DNA of 64,000 nucleotides from HdN1 sp052035295. GTDB lineage: Bacteria > Pseudomonadota > Gammaproteobacteria > Pseudomonadales > Ketobacteraceae. The notes beneath the pieces were generated by a model, which saw only the letters and a program-made list of their open reading frames with translations, searched no databases and had not been told where the DNA came from. The stretch spans positions 62,001-126,000 of the forward strand of contig JBPOHS010000018.1 of assembly GCA_052035295.1 (NCBI GenBank), given 5' to 3'. Position numbers and translations under genes: made by a program. This document shows, one piece after another, positions 50,133-58,216 of the stretch; position 1 is the stretch's first letter, and each line of letters begins with the position of its first letter.

Positions 50133-51008
50133 TTACTGGGCGGCTTTCAGGGCGGCGATACGCTCTTCCAGCGGCGGGTGGGTCATGAACAGCCGCTTGA
50201 TGCCGCCGTTACCGCCACCGGCGATGCCGAAGGCTGCCATGCGATCCGGCAGCGGTGCCGGGTGCAGGCTGTTCAGGCGTTCCAGGGCACCAATCATGGC
50301 GCCACGGCTGGCCAGACGCGCGCCGCCGGCATCGGCACGGAACTCACGTTGACGCGAGAACCACATGACGATGATCGAGGCGAGAATACCCAGAACCAGT
50401 TCTGAAACGATCATGGTGACCCAGAACGCCGGGCCGTGACCTTCCTCGGTTTTGAAGATGACGCGGTCGACGGTGTGGCCGATGACCCGCGAGAGGAACA
50501 TGACGAACGTGTTCACAACGCCCTGGATGAGGGCCAGCGTGACCATGTCACCGTTGGCCGCGTGCGCCACTTCGTGACCGATGACAGCTTCGGCTTCTTC
50601 GCGCGTCATGGTGTTGAGCAGGCCGGATGATACCGCGATCAGCGAGCTGTTCTTGCTCATGCCGGTGGCGAAGGCGTTGACTTCGGGAGTGTCGAAAATG
50701 CCGACTTCCGGCATTTTGATGCCAGCTTCCTTCGACATTTTGGCGACCGTTTCCATCAACCAGAATTCGGTCTGGTTGCGCGGGTTTTCAATGACCACCA
50801 CGCCCATCGATTTTTTTGCCATCCACTTCGAGATGGCGAGCGAAATGAACGAGCCTCCAAAGCCCATCACGGCAGCGAATATCAGTAGCGATTGGAGGTT
50901 GAGGCCGTTGGCGTTGAGATAAGGCTCCACGCCGAGCAGCCGCATGGTCAGCGACAGCACCAGCACAATAGCCACGTTGGTGGCCAGGAACAAAAATATA
51001 CGCTTCAT
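50133..51008 (-). CDS. htpX: Membrane zinc metalloprotease HtpX
   Basis: HtpX degrades misfolded membrane proteins. The 291-residue protein has N-terminal membrane helices (IFLFLATNVAIVLVLSLTM; LQSLLIFAAVMGFGGSFISLAI), the HExxH zinc motif in EAVIGHEVAHAANGD, and the downstream helix LALIQGVVNTFVMFLS. The third ligand lies in the ADAGGARLASRGAM region. The ATG at 51008 follows GAGGAGA. It is 33 bases after purK, placing a stress protease within a purine operon. Confidence 0.96.
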   Translation of the reverse strand: MKRIFLFLATNVAIVLVLSLTMRLLGVEPYLNANGLNLQSLLIFAAVMGFGGSFISLAISKWMAKKSMGVVVIENPRNQTEFWLMETVAKMSKEAGIKMPEVGIFDTPEVNAFATGMSKNSSLIAVSSGLLNTMTREEAEAVIGHEVAHAANGDMVTLALIQGVVNTFVMFLSRVIGHTVDRVIFKTEEGHGPAFWVTMIVSELVLGILASIIVMWFSRQREFRADAGGARLASRGAMIGALERLNSLHPAPLPDRMAAFGIAGGGNGGIKRLFMTHPPLEERIAALKAAQ

Positions 51009-51041
51009 CGGTGTGTCTCCTCTGCTTGTTGAGAAATACGC

Positions 51042-52208
51042 TTACGCCGCATCCTCCGGCCCGAGCAAAGCGGCGCGGGTGGCAAGAGCGGCGGCAACCA
51101 CGCGGGCGGGATCAGCGCCCACCACGGTGTAGTGCCCCATCTTGCGACCAGGACGTGCTTCTTCCTTGCCGTAGAAATGCAGTTTCAGGTGGTTTGCTGA
51201 CAGCAGCGCTTCCCATTTCGGGGAGGGCTTGCCGTCGGACTCTTTCAAGGGCCACAGATCGCCGAGCAAATTCACCATCACGGCGGGCGAATGCGCGCGG
51301 GGATCGCCCAGCGGCAGACCGCACAGCGCACGTACCTGTTGCTCGAACTGGTTGGTGATGCAGGCATCGATCGTGTAGTGGCCGGAATTGTGGGGGCGAG
51401 GGGCGAGTTCGTTCACGCGCAGCTGGCCGTCAACCACAAAAAATTCCACACTCAGGGTGCCGATATAATCCAGCGCACTGGCGATTTGCTTGGCCAAACG
51501 CTGTGCCTCAGTGGCCAGTGCCGGGCTGACTTCGGGGGCGGGCTGGATTGAATAATCGAGAATGCCGTTACGATGGTGATTCTGGGTGGGCGGAAAACTC
51601 TCGACGTTGCCGTTCACGTCGCGCGCCAGCACCACAGAAAGTTCGCTTTGCAGAACGAGGCGTTTTTCCAGCACGCAGGACACACCCTTGAACTGCCGGA
51701 ATGCCGCGAGGGCCTCATCGTAGGATTTGACGGTGGCCTGCCCCTTTCCGTCGTAGCCCATGCGGGCAATTTTCAGAATGCCCGGAAACAGATACGCATT
51801 CACGCCGGCAATATCTGATTCGCTGTTGATTTCGGCGTAAGGAGCCAATGGCAGACCGCTGCGGGTGAGAAAACGCTTTTCTTCCAAGCGGCTCTGGCAA
51901 ATGGCGACGGCATCGCCACTGGGGCGTACCGGAATGCGTTGTGCCAGCCAGCGCATGCTGTCGGCGGGCACGTTTTCAAATTCGGTGGTGACGGCCGCGC
52001 ATTCGGATGCCAGGCGTTTCAGCGCCTCTTGATCATCGTAGGCCGCTTGCACGTGAATATCGGCAATTTGTCCGGCCGGGCTGTTCACGTCGGGGTCGAG
52101 TACCATGACCCGATAACCCAGCTCGTGTGCGGCGCACACGAAGTAGCGACCGAGCTGTCCACCGCCCAGCACGCCGAGCATGGCGGGAGGGAGAATGGCG
52201 CGGGTCAT
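51042..52208 (-). CDS. purK: N5-carboxyaminoimidazole ribonucleotide synthetase
   Basis: PurK converts AIR, ATP and bicarbonate to N5-CAIR in purine synthesis. The 388-residue ATP-grasp protein has LGVLGGGQLGRYFVCAA, VTTEFENVPADS, MGYDGKGQATVKSY and VNELAPRPHNSGHYT. It overlaps purE by four bases. The bicarbonate requirement gives a possible link with sbtA downstream. Confidence 0.97.
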   Translation of the reverse strand: MTRAILPPAMLGVLGGGQLGRYFVCAAHELGYRVMVLDPDVNSPAGQIADIHVQAAYDDQEALKRLASECAAVTTEFENVPADSMRWLAQRIPVRPSGDAVAICQSRLEEKRFLTRSGLPLAPYAEINSESDIAGVNAYLFPGILKIARMGYDGKGQATVKSYDEALAAFRQFKGVSCVLEKRLVLQSELSVVLARDVNGNVESFPPTQNHHRNGILDYSIQPAPEVSPALATEAQRLAKQIASALDYIGTLSVEFFVVDGQLRVNELAPRPHNSGHYTIDACITNQFEQQVRALCGLPLGDPRAHSPAVMVNLLGDLWPLKESDGKPSPKWEALLSANHLKLHFYGKEEARPGRKMGHYTVVGADPARVVAAALATRAALLGPEDAA

Positions 52209-52726
52209 GGGATTTCCTCCAGCGTCATCGCCAGCACCTGTTCGGTCTGTTTGGCACGGAACGCTTCGAGTTTCTCGGCAAGCTGACGCCCGGTCTCATC
52301 GTTGATGGCGGCGCGCTGGGCCATGGCGAACAAGGCCGCGTTGGCGGCACCGGCTTCGCCGATGGCGAACGTGCCCACAGGAATGCCCTTCGGCATCTGC
52401 ACAATGGACAACAGCGAATCCAGCCCTTTGAGATGTTTGGACGGCACGGGTACGCCCAGCACGGGAATGGTCGTCTTGGCGGCCAGCATGCCCGGCAGGT
52501 GAGCGGCACCACCGGCACCGGCGATAATGGCGAACAAGCCCCGGCTGCGTGCCGTCTCGGCATAGCTGAACAGCAAATCCGGGGTGCGATGCGCAGAAAC
52601 GACCTTGGCCTCGTAGGGAACGCCAAACTGTTCCAGCAGTTTGGCGGCCGCCTGCATCACGGGCCAGTCGGAATTGGACCCCATGACGATACCGATCCAC
52701 GGGGAAGTGTCTGAACTAAGAGCCAT
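52205..52726 (-). CDS. purE: N5-carboxyaminoimidazole ribonucleotide mutase
   Basis: PurE rearranges N5-CAIR to CAIR. The 173-residue protein has VMGSNSDWPVMQAAAK, VVSAHRTPDLLF, IAGAGGAAHLPGMLA and GVPVPSKHLKGLDSLLSIVQMP. The ATG at 52726 is used; open codons further upstream belong to the overlapping hpf-like gene in another frame. It forms an overlapping pair with purK. Confidence 0.98.
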   Translation of the reverse strand: MALSSDTSPWIGIVMGSNSDWPVMQAAAKLLEQFGVPYEAKVVSAHRTPDLLFSYAETARSRGLFAIIAGAGGAAHLPGMLAAKTTIPVLGVPVPSKHLKGLDSLLSIVQMPKGIPVGTFAIGEAGAANAALFAMAQRAAINDETGRQLAEKLEAFRAKQTEQVLAMTLEEIP

Positions 52727-53093
52727 ACGGGTCTCCAGGTAAGGCTGACAGATTGAGGGTGCGTTTGTCCGGGCGGCTATCGTAATGATTACGATGACCT
52801 TGGGCCAGTCGTCGCGCCAGGGTGCGCCCGGCACGTTCGGTCGCGCGGCTGATCGCAGCATACAGTTCAGCCTGCGTGTCCTCAATCACAACTGCTGGAA
52901 AACCCTGCAATCTCAGCTCCAGATGGCAACGTTTGTCTTCGCCGCCACGGGGGCCGTTGATATCCGACAGTCGCACAATCACCCGTTTGATACGTGATTC
53001 CCCGTGACTCAGGCTATAGGCCAGGCGTTTTTGGGTGTATTCACGCAAGCTGTCGGTGAGATCGAAGCCGCGACATTGGATATCGATGTGCAT
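52716..53093 (-). CDS. HPF/RaiA-family ribosome-associated protein
   Basis: A 125-residue protein resembling ribosome hibernation promotion factors: MHIDIQCRGFDLTDSLREYTQKRLAYSL, VIVRLSDINGPRGGEDKRCHLEL, ELYAAISRATERAGRTLARR. These factors bind the small subunit near the decoding region and silence ribosomes. It overlaps the purE start by 11 bases and is the first gene of the run hpf-like, purE, purK, htpX, sbtA, sbtB. The subfamily (short versus long HPF) fits the short type, without the dimerisation domain. Confidence 0.85.
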   Translation of the reverse strand: MHIDIQCRGFDLTDSLREYTQKRLAYSLSHGESRIKRVIVRLSDINGPRGGEDKRCHLELRLQGFPAVVIEDTQAELYAAISRATERAGRTLARRLAQGHRNHYDSRPDKRTLNLSALPGDPYGS

Positions 53094-53219
53094 GGTGCTC
53101 TCCGCGTTATTCTCAATGGTAGGGATGTCAACCTAACGCTTTCAGTCTAGGTGAGCCCTATCTGAAAGAAAAATCGTATATTCTTTATGGAATGTTCGAA
53201 AAAACCGAAGTGAGGCGGA

Positions 53220-54131
53220 ATGATCAATTATCGGCAACTGCATTATTTCTGGGCGGTGGCCAAGGCCGGCAGCATCGCGCGTGCGGCAGAACAGCTGCAT
53301 CTGACACCGCAGACCCTGTCGGGACAGATCAGTCAGCTGGAAGAAAACCTGGGGGTGGAGTTGTTCCGGCGGGTCGGTCGGCGGCTGGCGCTTACCGAGC
53401 AAGGCCGCCAGGTGCTCTCCTATGCTGACGAGATTTTCCAGGTCGGGCAGGAGCTGGAAGAGCGGCTGCGCAATCAGGGGGATGAGCGCCAGTTTCTGTT
53501 CCGGGTCGGGATTGCGGATGTCATGCCCAAGGCTATCGCCTATGAACTGCTGGCACCATCGCTCAGCTTGCCGGAACCCGTGCGTTTGATTTGCCGGGAG
53601 GACAAGTTCGAGCGCCTGCTGGCGGAATTGGCACTGCACAAGTTGGACATGGTGCTCGTCGACCGGTCGATGCCACCGAGTGTCGATATCAAGGGTTTCA
53701 GCCATCGATTGGGGGAATGCGGGCTGACGTTCATGGCGGCACCGTCGGTACGGGAGCGTCTGCAGGGCGATTTTCCGCGCCTGTTGCATGGTATGCCGCT
53801 GCTGATTCCGGGGGAGGACAGTGCGATCCGGGGGCCGCTGTTGCGCTGGTTGCGGGGCCAGGACATTCACCCGCGTGTGGTTGGCGAGTTCGACGATGGC
53901 GCGCTGATGAAGGCCTTCGGGCGGGCGGGGGCAGGGGTGTTCCCTGTGTCGACGCCCTTGGCTGCCGATATCTCGCGCCAGTACGGTGTGGAGTCGGTGG
54001 GTGCCACTACGGCTGTCACCGAGAAGTTTTTCCTTATCACGGTGGAACGCAAGTTGGTGCATCCGGCGGCCAAGGCCATCAGCGATGCTGCCCATAAGGT
54101 GCTGCTGGCCCGCGAACACGCGCACGGCTGA
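53220..54131 (+). CDS. nhaR: LysR-family regulator NhaR
   Basis: NhaR in E. coli responds to sodium and activates the nhaA antiporter gene. The 303-residue LysR protein has the N-terminal HTH (INYRQLHYFWAVAKAGSIAR, HLTPQTLSGQISQLEENLGV) and a NhaR-type effector domain (VRLICREDKFERLLAELALHKLDMVLVDRS; AGAGVFPVSTPLA). The ATG at 53220 follows GAGGCGGA. It is divergent from the hpf-like gene. No nhaA gene is present; the next gene is a riboswitch-controlled alx homologue. Confidence 0.92.
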   Translation: MINYRQLHYFWAVAKAGSIARAAEQLHLTPQTLSGQISQLEENLGVELFRRVGRRLALTEQGRQVLSYADEIFQVGQELEERLRNQGDERQFLFRVGIADVMPKAIAYELLAPSLSLPEPVRLICREDKFERLLAELALHKLDMVLVDRSMPPSVDIKGFSHRLGECGLTFMAAPSVRERLQGDFPRLLHGMPLLIPGEDSAIRGPLLRWLRGQDIHPRVVGEFDDGALMKAFGRAGAGVFPVSTPLAADISRQYGVESVGATTAVTEKFFLITVERKLVHPAAKAISDAAHKVLLAREHAHG

Positions 54132-54160
54132 ACAATACATCTGTCGACAGATGTATTGTT
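54131..54160. repeat. 30-bp perfect palindrome after nhaR
   Basis: The half-site AACAATACATCTGTC (54131-54145) is followed directly by its exact reverse complement (54146-54160), with no loop. It begins on the last base of the nhaR stop and overlaps the first two bases of the -35 of the alx promoter. It may act as an operator and as a hairpin ending nhaR mRNA. Confidence 0.85.
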
Positions 54161-54187
54161 GACTGTTTTTGTCGGATAAGATATATT
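54159..54187 (+). promoter_or_regulatory. Strong sigma-70 promoter of the Mn riboswitch/alx unit
   Basis: TTGACT (54159-54164), a 17-bp spacer and TATATT (54182-54187). Transcription should start near 54194, just before the riboswitch. Confidence 0.78.
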
Positions 54188-54196
54188 TTTCAACAC

Positions 54197-54331
54197 AAAG
54201 GGGAGTAGCTTTCCGCTGCGGTGTCGTCACCACGATGGTTTCCATCCGGTACCGTAGGTAACCTCAGGGTTGCAAGCAAGACCTTTGCCGTCTCAGGCAA
54301 AGGCTTTCCCGTGCTCTCGCAAGACCACACC
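54197..54331 (+). promoter_or_regulatory. yybP-ykoY manganese riboswitch
   Basis: The leader opens with AAAGGGGAGTAGC, as in the E. coli alx leader, and carries AACCTCAGGGTTGCAAGC and GCAAGACCTTTGCC later, paired with GGCAAAGG. These are the conserved segments of the yybP-ykoY class, which binds manganese. A terminator-like hairpin follows at once, and then alx, the usual downstream gene. Confidence 0.85.
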
Positions 54332-54366
54332 AAAGCCTCATGCCCGGACGGGAATGGGGCTTTTTT
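54332..54366 (+). terminator. Riboswitch expression-platform terminator
   Basis: AAAGCCTCAT pairs with ATGGGGCTTT around GCCCGGACGGGA (itself self-pairing), followed by TTTTTT. It lies between the aptamer and the alx ribosome-binding site, so manganese may act by antitermination. Confidence 0.8.
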
Positions 54367-54393
54367 GTTGGTTTTTTTGCTGGAGGTGACACG

Positions 54394-55359
54394 ATGGAAA
54401 CCATAGGTAATCCCTGGATGTGGGGTGGCTTCTTCATCCTGGTGTTGGCGATGATCGCCGTTGACTTGTTTTTGCTTGGCGGGCGCAAAGCCCACAAGGT
54501 GTCCCTGAAAGAGGCGGGCGCCTGGACCGTGGTTTGGGTCATGGTGGCGCTGGCATTCTGTGCCGGATTGTGGGGGTATCTCGATGCGAGCATGGGGCGT
54601 GCGGTCGCGAATGAAAAAGCGGGCGAGTTTCTGACGGGGTATCTGATTGAGAAATCACTGGCAGTCGATAACGTCTTTGTCTGGTTGATGCTGTTTTCCT
54701 ATTTCGCGATCCCCATCGAGTATCAGCGTCGCGTGCTTCTTTATGGCGTGGTCGGTGCGATCGTGATGCGTACATTGATGATTCTGGCGGGCGCCTGGCT
54801 GCTGGCGAAATTCCACTGGATTCTGTATGTGTTCGGTGCTTTCCTGCTGATCACCGGTATCAAGATGGCGTGGTTCGCTGATCATGAACCGGATCTTGAA
54901 AAAAATCCGCTGTTGCGCTGGATGAGAGGGCATCTCAAGGTGACCGATACCCTGCGCGGTGAAAAATTCTGGGTGTGGGAAAATGGCGTGCGCTGGTTTA
55001 CGCCGCTGTTTCTGGTTCTGGTGCTGGTGGAAATCAGCGACGTCATCTTTGCGGTTGACAGTATTCCGGCAATATTTGCCATTACCAATGATCCGTTCAT
55101 CGTATTGACGTCGAATATCTTTGCGATTCTGGGATTGCGCGCCATGTACTTTTTGCTGGCAGATTTCGCCAGTCGCTTTGCCTTGCTGAAATACGGCCTG
55201 GCGGCAGTACTGGTTTTCATTGGCGTAAAAATGTTGCTGCTCGACGTCTACAAGATTCCGACCCTGGTGTCGCTGGGCGTCGTCGCTGCGCTGATAACGG
55301 TGTCGGTGCTGGCCAGCCTGTGGGTGACGCGTCAGCCAATCAATGTTGACGACCGATGA
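54394..55359 (+). CDS. alx: TerC/Alx-family integral membrane protein
   Basis: A 321-residue membrane protein, the same length as E. coli Alx, with seven or more hydrophobic helices. Conserved features are FFILVLAMIAVDLFLLGG, the acidic motif EKSLAVDNVFVWLM, and LVEISDVIFAVDSIPAIFAITNDPFIVLTSNIFA. In E. coli Alx is linked to manganese export or handling. The ATG at 54394 has GGAGGTGAC upstream. Control by a yybP-ykoY riboswitch agrees. The 3' end overlaps the convergent BLUF gene by 20 bases. Confidence 0.92.
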   Translation: METIGNPWMWGGFFILVLAMIAVDLFLLGGRKAHKVSLKEAGAWTVVWVMVALAFCAGLWGYLDASMGRAVANEKAGEFLTGYLIEKSLAVDNVFVWLMLFSYFAIPIEYQRRVLLYGVVGAIVMRTLMILAGAWLLAKFHWILYVFGAFLLITGIKMAWFADHEPDLEKNPLLRWMRGHLKVTDTLRGEKFWVWENGVRWFTPLFLVLVLVEISDVIFAVDSIPAIFAITNDPFIVLTSNIFAILGLRAMYFLLADFASRFALLKYGLAAVLVFIGVKMLLLDVYKIPTLVSLGVVAALITVSVLASLWVTRQPINVDDR

Positions 55360-55768
55360 ACGCAGCGGTGTCGATGAGTTCCTGCAACAGTGCCATCGAG
55401 GCCTTGCCGCTAATGGAATAGGGATCGAGCTGCGCCTTTTCGGAATAACGCAGCAACAGCGACGGGTTGATTTTTGCCGTGTTGACCTGCCCCATGGTCC
55501 AGTTGGCAAATATCCGGTGATCGATTTCCTCGAAATGCAGAAGGTTGACATCCTTGTGGCGCTCGTCTGTCACAATCCGGTTATAAAGCGCGCACACCTC
55601 GGCACGGCCACCTTCGAGCACCTGCATGAAAATGTCGTTGCTGTAACACAGGAGCCCCGTTATACCCGAGCGCGGATTGTTGGCGTGGCATTGGGAAACA
55701 ATGGCGTCGAGCATCGCCGGCGTTTGGGGTTGGGACGCGCGGCTGGCATACAGAAGACGGACAAGCAT
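55340..55768 (-). CDS. BLUF-domain blue-light photoreceptor
   Basis: A 142-residue single-domain BLUF protein that should bind FAD and sense blue light. The key residues are all present with the same spacing as in AppA: Tyr7 (LLYASRA), Asn31 (NNPRSGITG), Gln49 (DIFMQVLEGG) and Trp90 (FANWTMG). There is no output domain, so it should signal by protein contact. It ends 12 bases after folE on the same strand and has GGAGG before its ATG. Confidence 0.93.
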   Translation of the reverse strand: MLVRLLYASRASQPQTPAMLDAIVSQCHANNPRSGITGLLCYSNDIFMQVLEGGRAEVCALYNRIVTDERHKDVNLLHFEEIDHRIFANWTMGQVNTAKINPSLLLRYSEKAQLDPYSISGKASMALLQELIDTAAFIGRQH

Positions 55769-55780
55769 GGAACCTCCGGT

Positions 55781-56482
55781 TCAGGATTTTTTTCCGGGAA
55801 GCAACGCCAGCAGTTCACGGCGCAGATCCGGGTTTTTCAGGAAAGCACCCCGCATGACGCTGTTGATCATCTTGGAATCGCTATCTCGCACCCCGCGCCA
55901 GTGCATGCAGAAATGATCGGCTTCCATGATGATGGCGAGACCGTCGGGCTTCATCTTGTCCTGCAGCAAGTCCGCCAGTTGAATGACGGCCTCCTCCTGG
56001 ATTTGGGGGCGGCTCATGACCCATTCGGCGAGGCGGGCGTACTTTGATAGCCCGATCAGGTTGGAGTGTTCATTCGGCATCACTCCAATCCAGACCCGCC
56101 CGATGATCGGACACAGGTGGTGAGAGCAGGCGCTGCGCACGGTCAACGGCCCCACGATCATGAGTTCGTTCAGTCGTTCGGCATTGGGGAATTCGGTCAC
56201 GGCGGGCGGGGTCACGTAGCGCCCCCGGAATACTTCCTGCACGTACATCTTGGCAACTCGCCGTGCTGTGTCCTGGGTGTTGTGATCACTTTGGGTATCG
56301 ATCACGAGACTTTCCAGCACTTCCCGCAATTTGCCTTCCACTTCGTCCTGAAGCGCCGTGAGCTCTCCCGGCTCGATGAAGGCGGCAATGTTGTCGTTGG
56401 CATGGAATCGGTTGCCACTGGCGCGGATCCGTTCTCGGATCCGTTGCGAAACAGGTACGGTTTTGGGCATGTCTGTACTCAC
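55781..56482 (-). CDS. folE: GTP cyclohydrolase I (FolE)
   Basis: FolE makes 7,8-dihydroneopterin triphosphate from GTP. The 233-residue product has the active-site block GPLTVRSACSHHLCPIIGRV (zinc ligands Cys, His), IGLSKYARLAEW, ADLLQDKMKPDGLAIIMEADHFCMHWRGV and a variant CSHH motif where CEHH is typical. A GTG start at 56482 is used, with ATG four codons later. It lies upstream of the BLUF gene in an apparent two-gene unit, which suggests a pterin or light-response role beyond basal folate. Confidence 0.93.
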   Translation of the reverse strand: MSTDMPKTVPVSQRIRERIRASGNRFHANDNIAAFIEPGELTALQDEVEGKLREVLESLVIDTQSDHNTQDTARRVAKMYVQEVFRGRYVTPPAVTEFPNAERLNELMIVGPLTVRSACSHHLCPIIGRVWIGVMPNEHSNLIGLSKYARLAEWVMSRPQIQEEAVIQLADLLQDKMKPDGLAIIMEADHFCMHWRGVRDSDSKMINSVMRGAFLKNPDLRRELLALLPGKKS

Positions 56483-57520
56483 AGCGTGTCCTGGTCAGCT
56501 GCGCCGGAAAGCGCCGGGAATAACGGTCAAGGTCACATCATGACGTAATTTTCGGCCGAGATCCATGCCTGTCTAGGTTGTGTGCAGATGAAAATGGCCG
56601 TCCAGGTTGCTGACTGTTAACGATGCCCGTCGCATCGCGGTGAATGCTGTCATCGTGGCGACACAAAAAATCCGCATGGTTTTTACACTGACTGGAAACG
56701 CAGCGTAGTTGCACGACACCGGTTTTCGCCGACGTCATCCGGGTTCGTGTCGTTTCGCTTACGGCAATGCCGGTCACCTGACTACGTATTGAATTTGTCA
56801 GCGAGGTTATGCTGCGCTGCTATTTCTTTTTTACCCGACGCGTTCCGTGTGTGCGGTTTGTTAAATGAGGGTGAAGACGGCAATGTCAGCGCAGCGGTTG
56901 GCAGATAAATTGAGGGCTGCCCCGAAGGTTGAGTACGTACTTTCGCCCCCTACGCAGTTTTTTTCTGTCCTCGTGTTCGTCCGGAGTTTCGTTGTCGCTG
57001 CCGAAGACGGAATTGCACGTGTAGCGTTATTTGGTCTGTATTATACAAGAGTGTGTGCCGCGCACTCTTGTATTGTGGAATCGTGCGTTTTTTGATTGGA
57101 AAGGGTTGCTATGATTGAATGCGATGTTCATGATTTGAATGAAGGAAGATTTCAATGTGAAAAATGAAAATGCCAGGTAATTCGCATGATCAATGTGTGC
57201 GTTGGAGCTTGATTTGGTGTGTTTTTTGTCAGGTTTTCCTGATGCCGTGTAAGTTGCTGCTGTTGCCCTGATGTTTCTCCATGCCTGCTTTATAAAGATT
57301 TTGCATTTGCCGTTGGCGTGCCTTTCTTGAAGGCAGCTCAAGTCCCTGTTTCACTTGAGAGATTTGTTACTCGCTACTATCTTTTGTTAAAGCGATTGAT
57401 TCGTGTGCGCCCGGCCGGGATATAAACGGTACCGGCAATGGGTAGTGAAGATTACGTGGTGGCGTTTTTTTGATGATGAGTCGCCGTTTTGGCGGCCTGA
57501 AAATTAGCGAGGAAGAAGAA
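56483..57520. other. Gene-free region of about 1 kb
   Basis: No convincing protein or known RNA gene. It contains AT-rich stretches and an 11-bp-arm inverted repeat (57043-57073). Short open frames at 56538-56777 (minus) and 56865-57095 (plus) lack ribosome-binding sites and family features. Promoters for folE and the NarL-type regulator must lie here. Confidence 0.5.
57043..57073. repeat. 11-bp-arm perfect inverted repeat
   Basis: ATACAAGAGTG (57043-57053) and CACTCTTGTAT (57063-57073) flank nine bases. A TATTAT-like -10 lies just before the left arm. It could be an operator, or a hairpin with a T-rich tract about 20 bases further on. Confidence 0.7.
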
Positions 57521-58153
57521 GTGATCAAAGTATTGTTGGCCGACGATCATGCCCTGTTTCGAAAGGGGCTCAGGCAGTTGCTGGATGGTGTAGGCGATAT
57601 GCAGGTGGTCGGCGAAGCGGCAGACGGCAATGAAGTGCTGGCTGCTCTTCAGACGTTGGAATTCGACATCATTCTTCTGGATGTCTCGATGCCGGGCATT
57701 GCCGGGGCCGAGCTTATTCTGAAAATCCGTGCGACGCACCCTGATCTGGCGATCCTGGTGTTGACCATGCATGACACGCCACAGTTCGTCAAAAACAAGT
57801 TGCAGGCCGGTGCGAACGGTTATCTCACCAAAGATTGCGATCCGGATATTCTTTGCCAGGCGATACGCAAAATCGTGCAGGGGGGCCGCTTTATCGCGCC
57901 GGAAATGGCGGAACTGCTGGCTTTCGATGCGGGGAGTGGCAGCATGCGACTGCCTCATGAGCGCCTGACGGAACGCGAAACGCAAATTTTCATGCTGTTG
58001 GTCAGGGGAATGAGCATCAACAATATCGCCCATCAACTTTCGATCAGCGACAAGACAGTCAGCACCCACAAAGCGAGATTGATGAAAAAAATGGGAATTG
58101 AAACCAATGCGCAGCTGGTTTCTTACGGATTGAAGTCGGGATTTACCATGTAA
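57521..58153 (+). CDS. NarL/FixJ-family response regulator
   Basis: A 210-residue regulator from GTG 57521 (GAGGAAGAA upstream); ATG/TTG codons at 57470-57476 would add up to 17 residues. The receiver domain has VLLADDHALFRKG, the phospho-acceptor Asp in IILLDVSMPG, and TMHD and LTKDCDP switch residues. The C-terminal LuxR-type HTH reads LTERETQIFMLLVRGMSINN, HQLSISDKTVSTHKARLM. No sensor kinase lies next to it, so it is an orphan. A perfect 8-bp hairpin follows the stop. Confidence 0.92.
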   Translation: MIKVLLADDHALFRKGLRQLLDGVGDMQVVGEAADGNEVLAALQTLEFDIILLDVSMPGIAGAELILKIRATHPDLAILVLTMHDTPQFVKNKLQAGANGYLTKDCDPDILCQAIRKIVQGGRFIAPEMAELLAFDAGSGSMRLPHERLTERETQIFMLLVRGMSINNIAHQLSISDKTVSTHKARLMKKMGIETNAQLVSYGLKSGFTM

Positions 58154-58157
58154 GCAT

Positions 58158-58178
58158 GCGGCACCACAGAGGTGCCGC
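58158..58178. terminator. Perfect hairpin between the NarL-type regulator and nrdJb
   Basis: GCGGCACC, loop ACAGA, GGTGCCGC. There is no T-run on either side, so it may slow or protect transcripts and not act as a classical terminator. Confidence 0.45.
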
Positions 58179-58216
58179 TGAGAGAGGGGTTAAGGTGCGG
58201 GGTCAACCGCACTTGA

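Noticed and set aside
56538..57095. Small open frames in the 1-kb gap before the NarL-type regulator
   Set aside because: No ribosome-binding sites, no recognisable domains, unusual composition.
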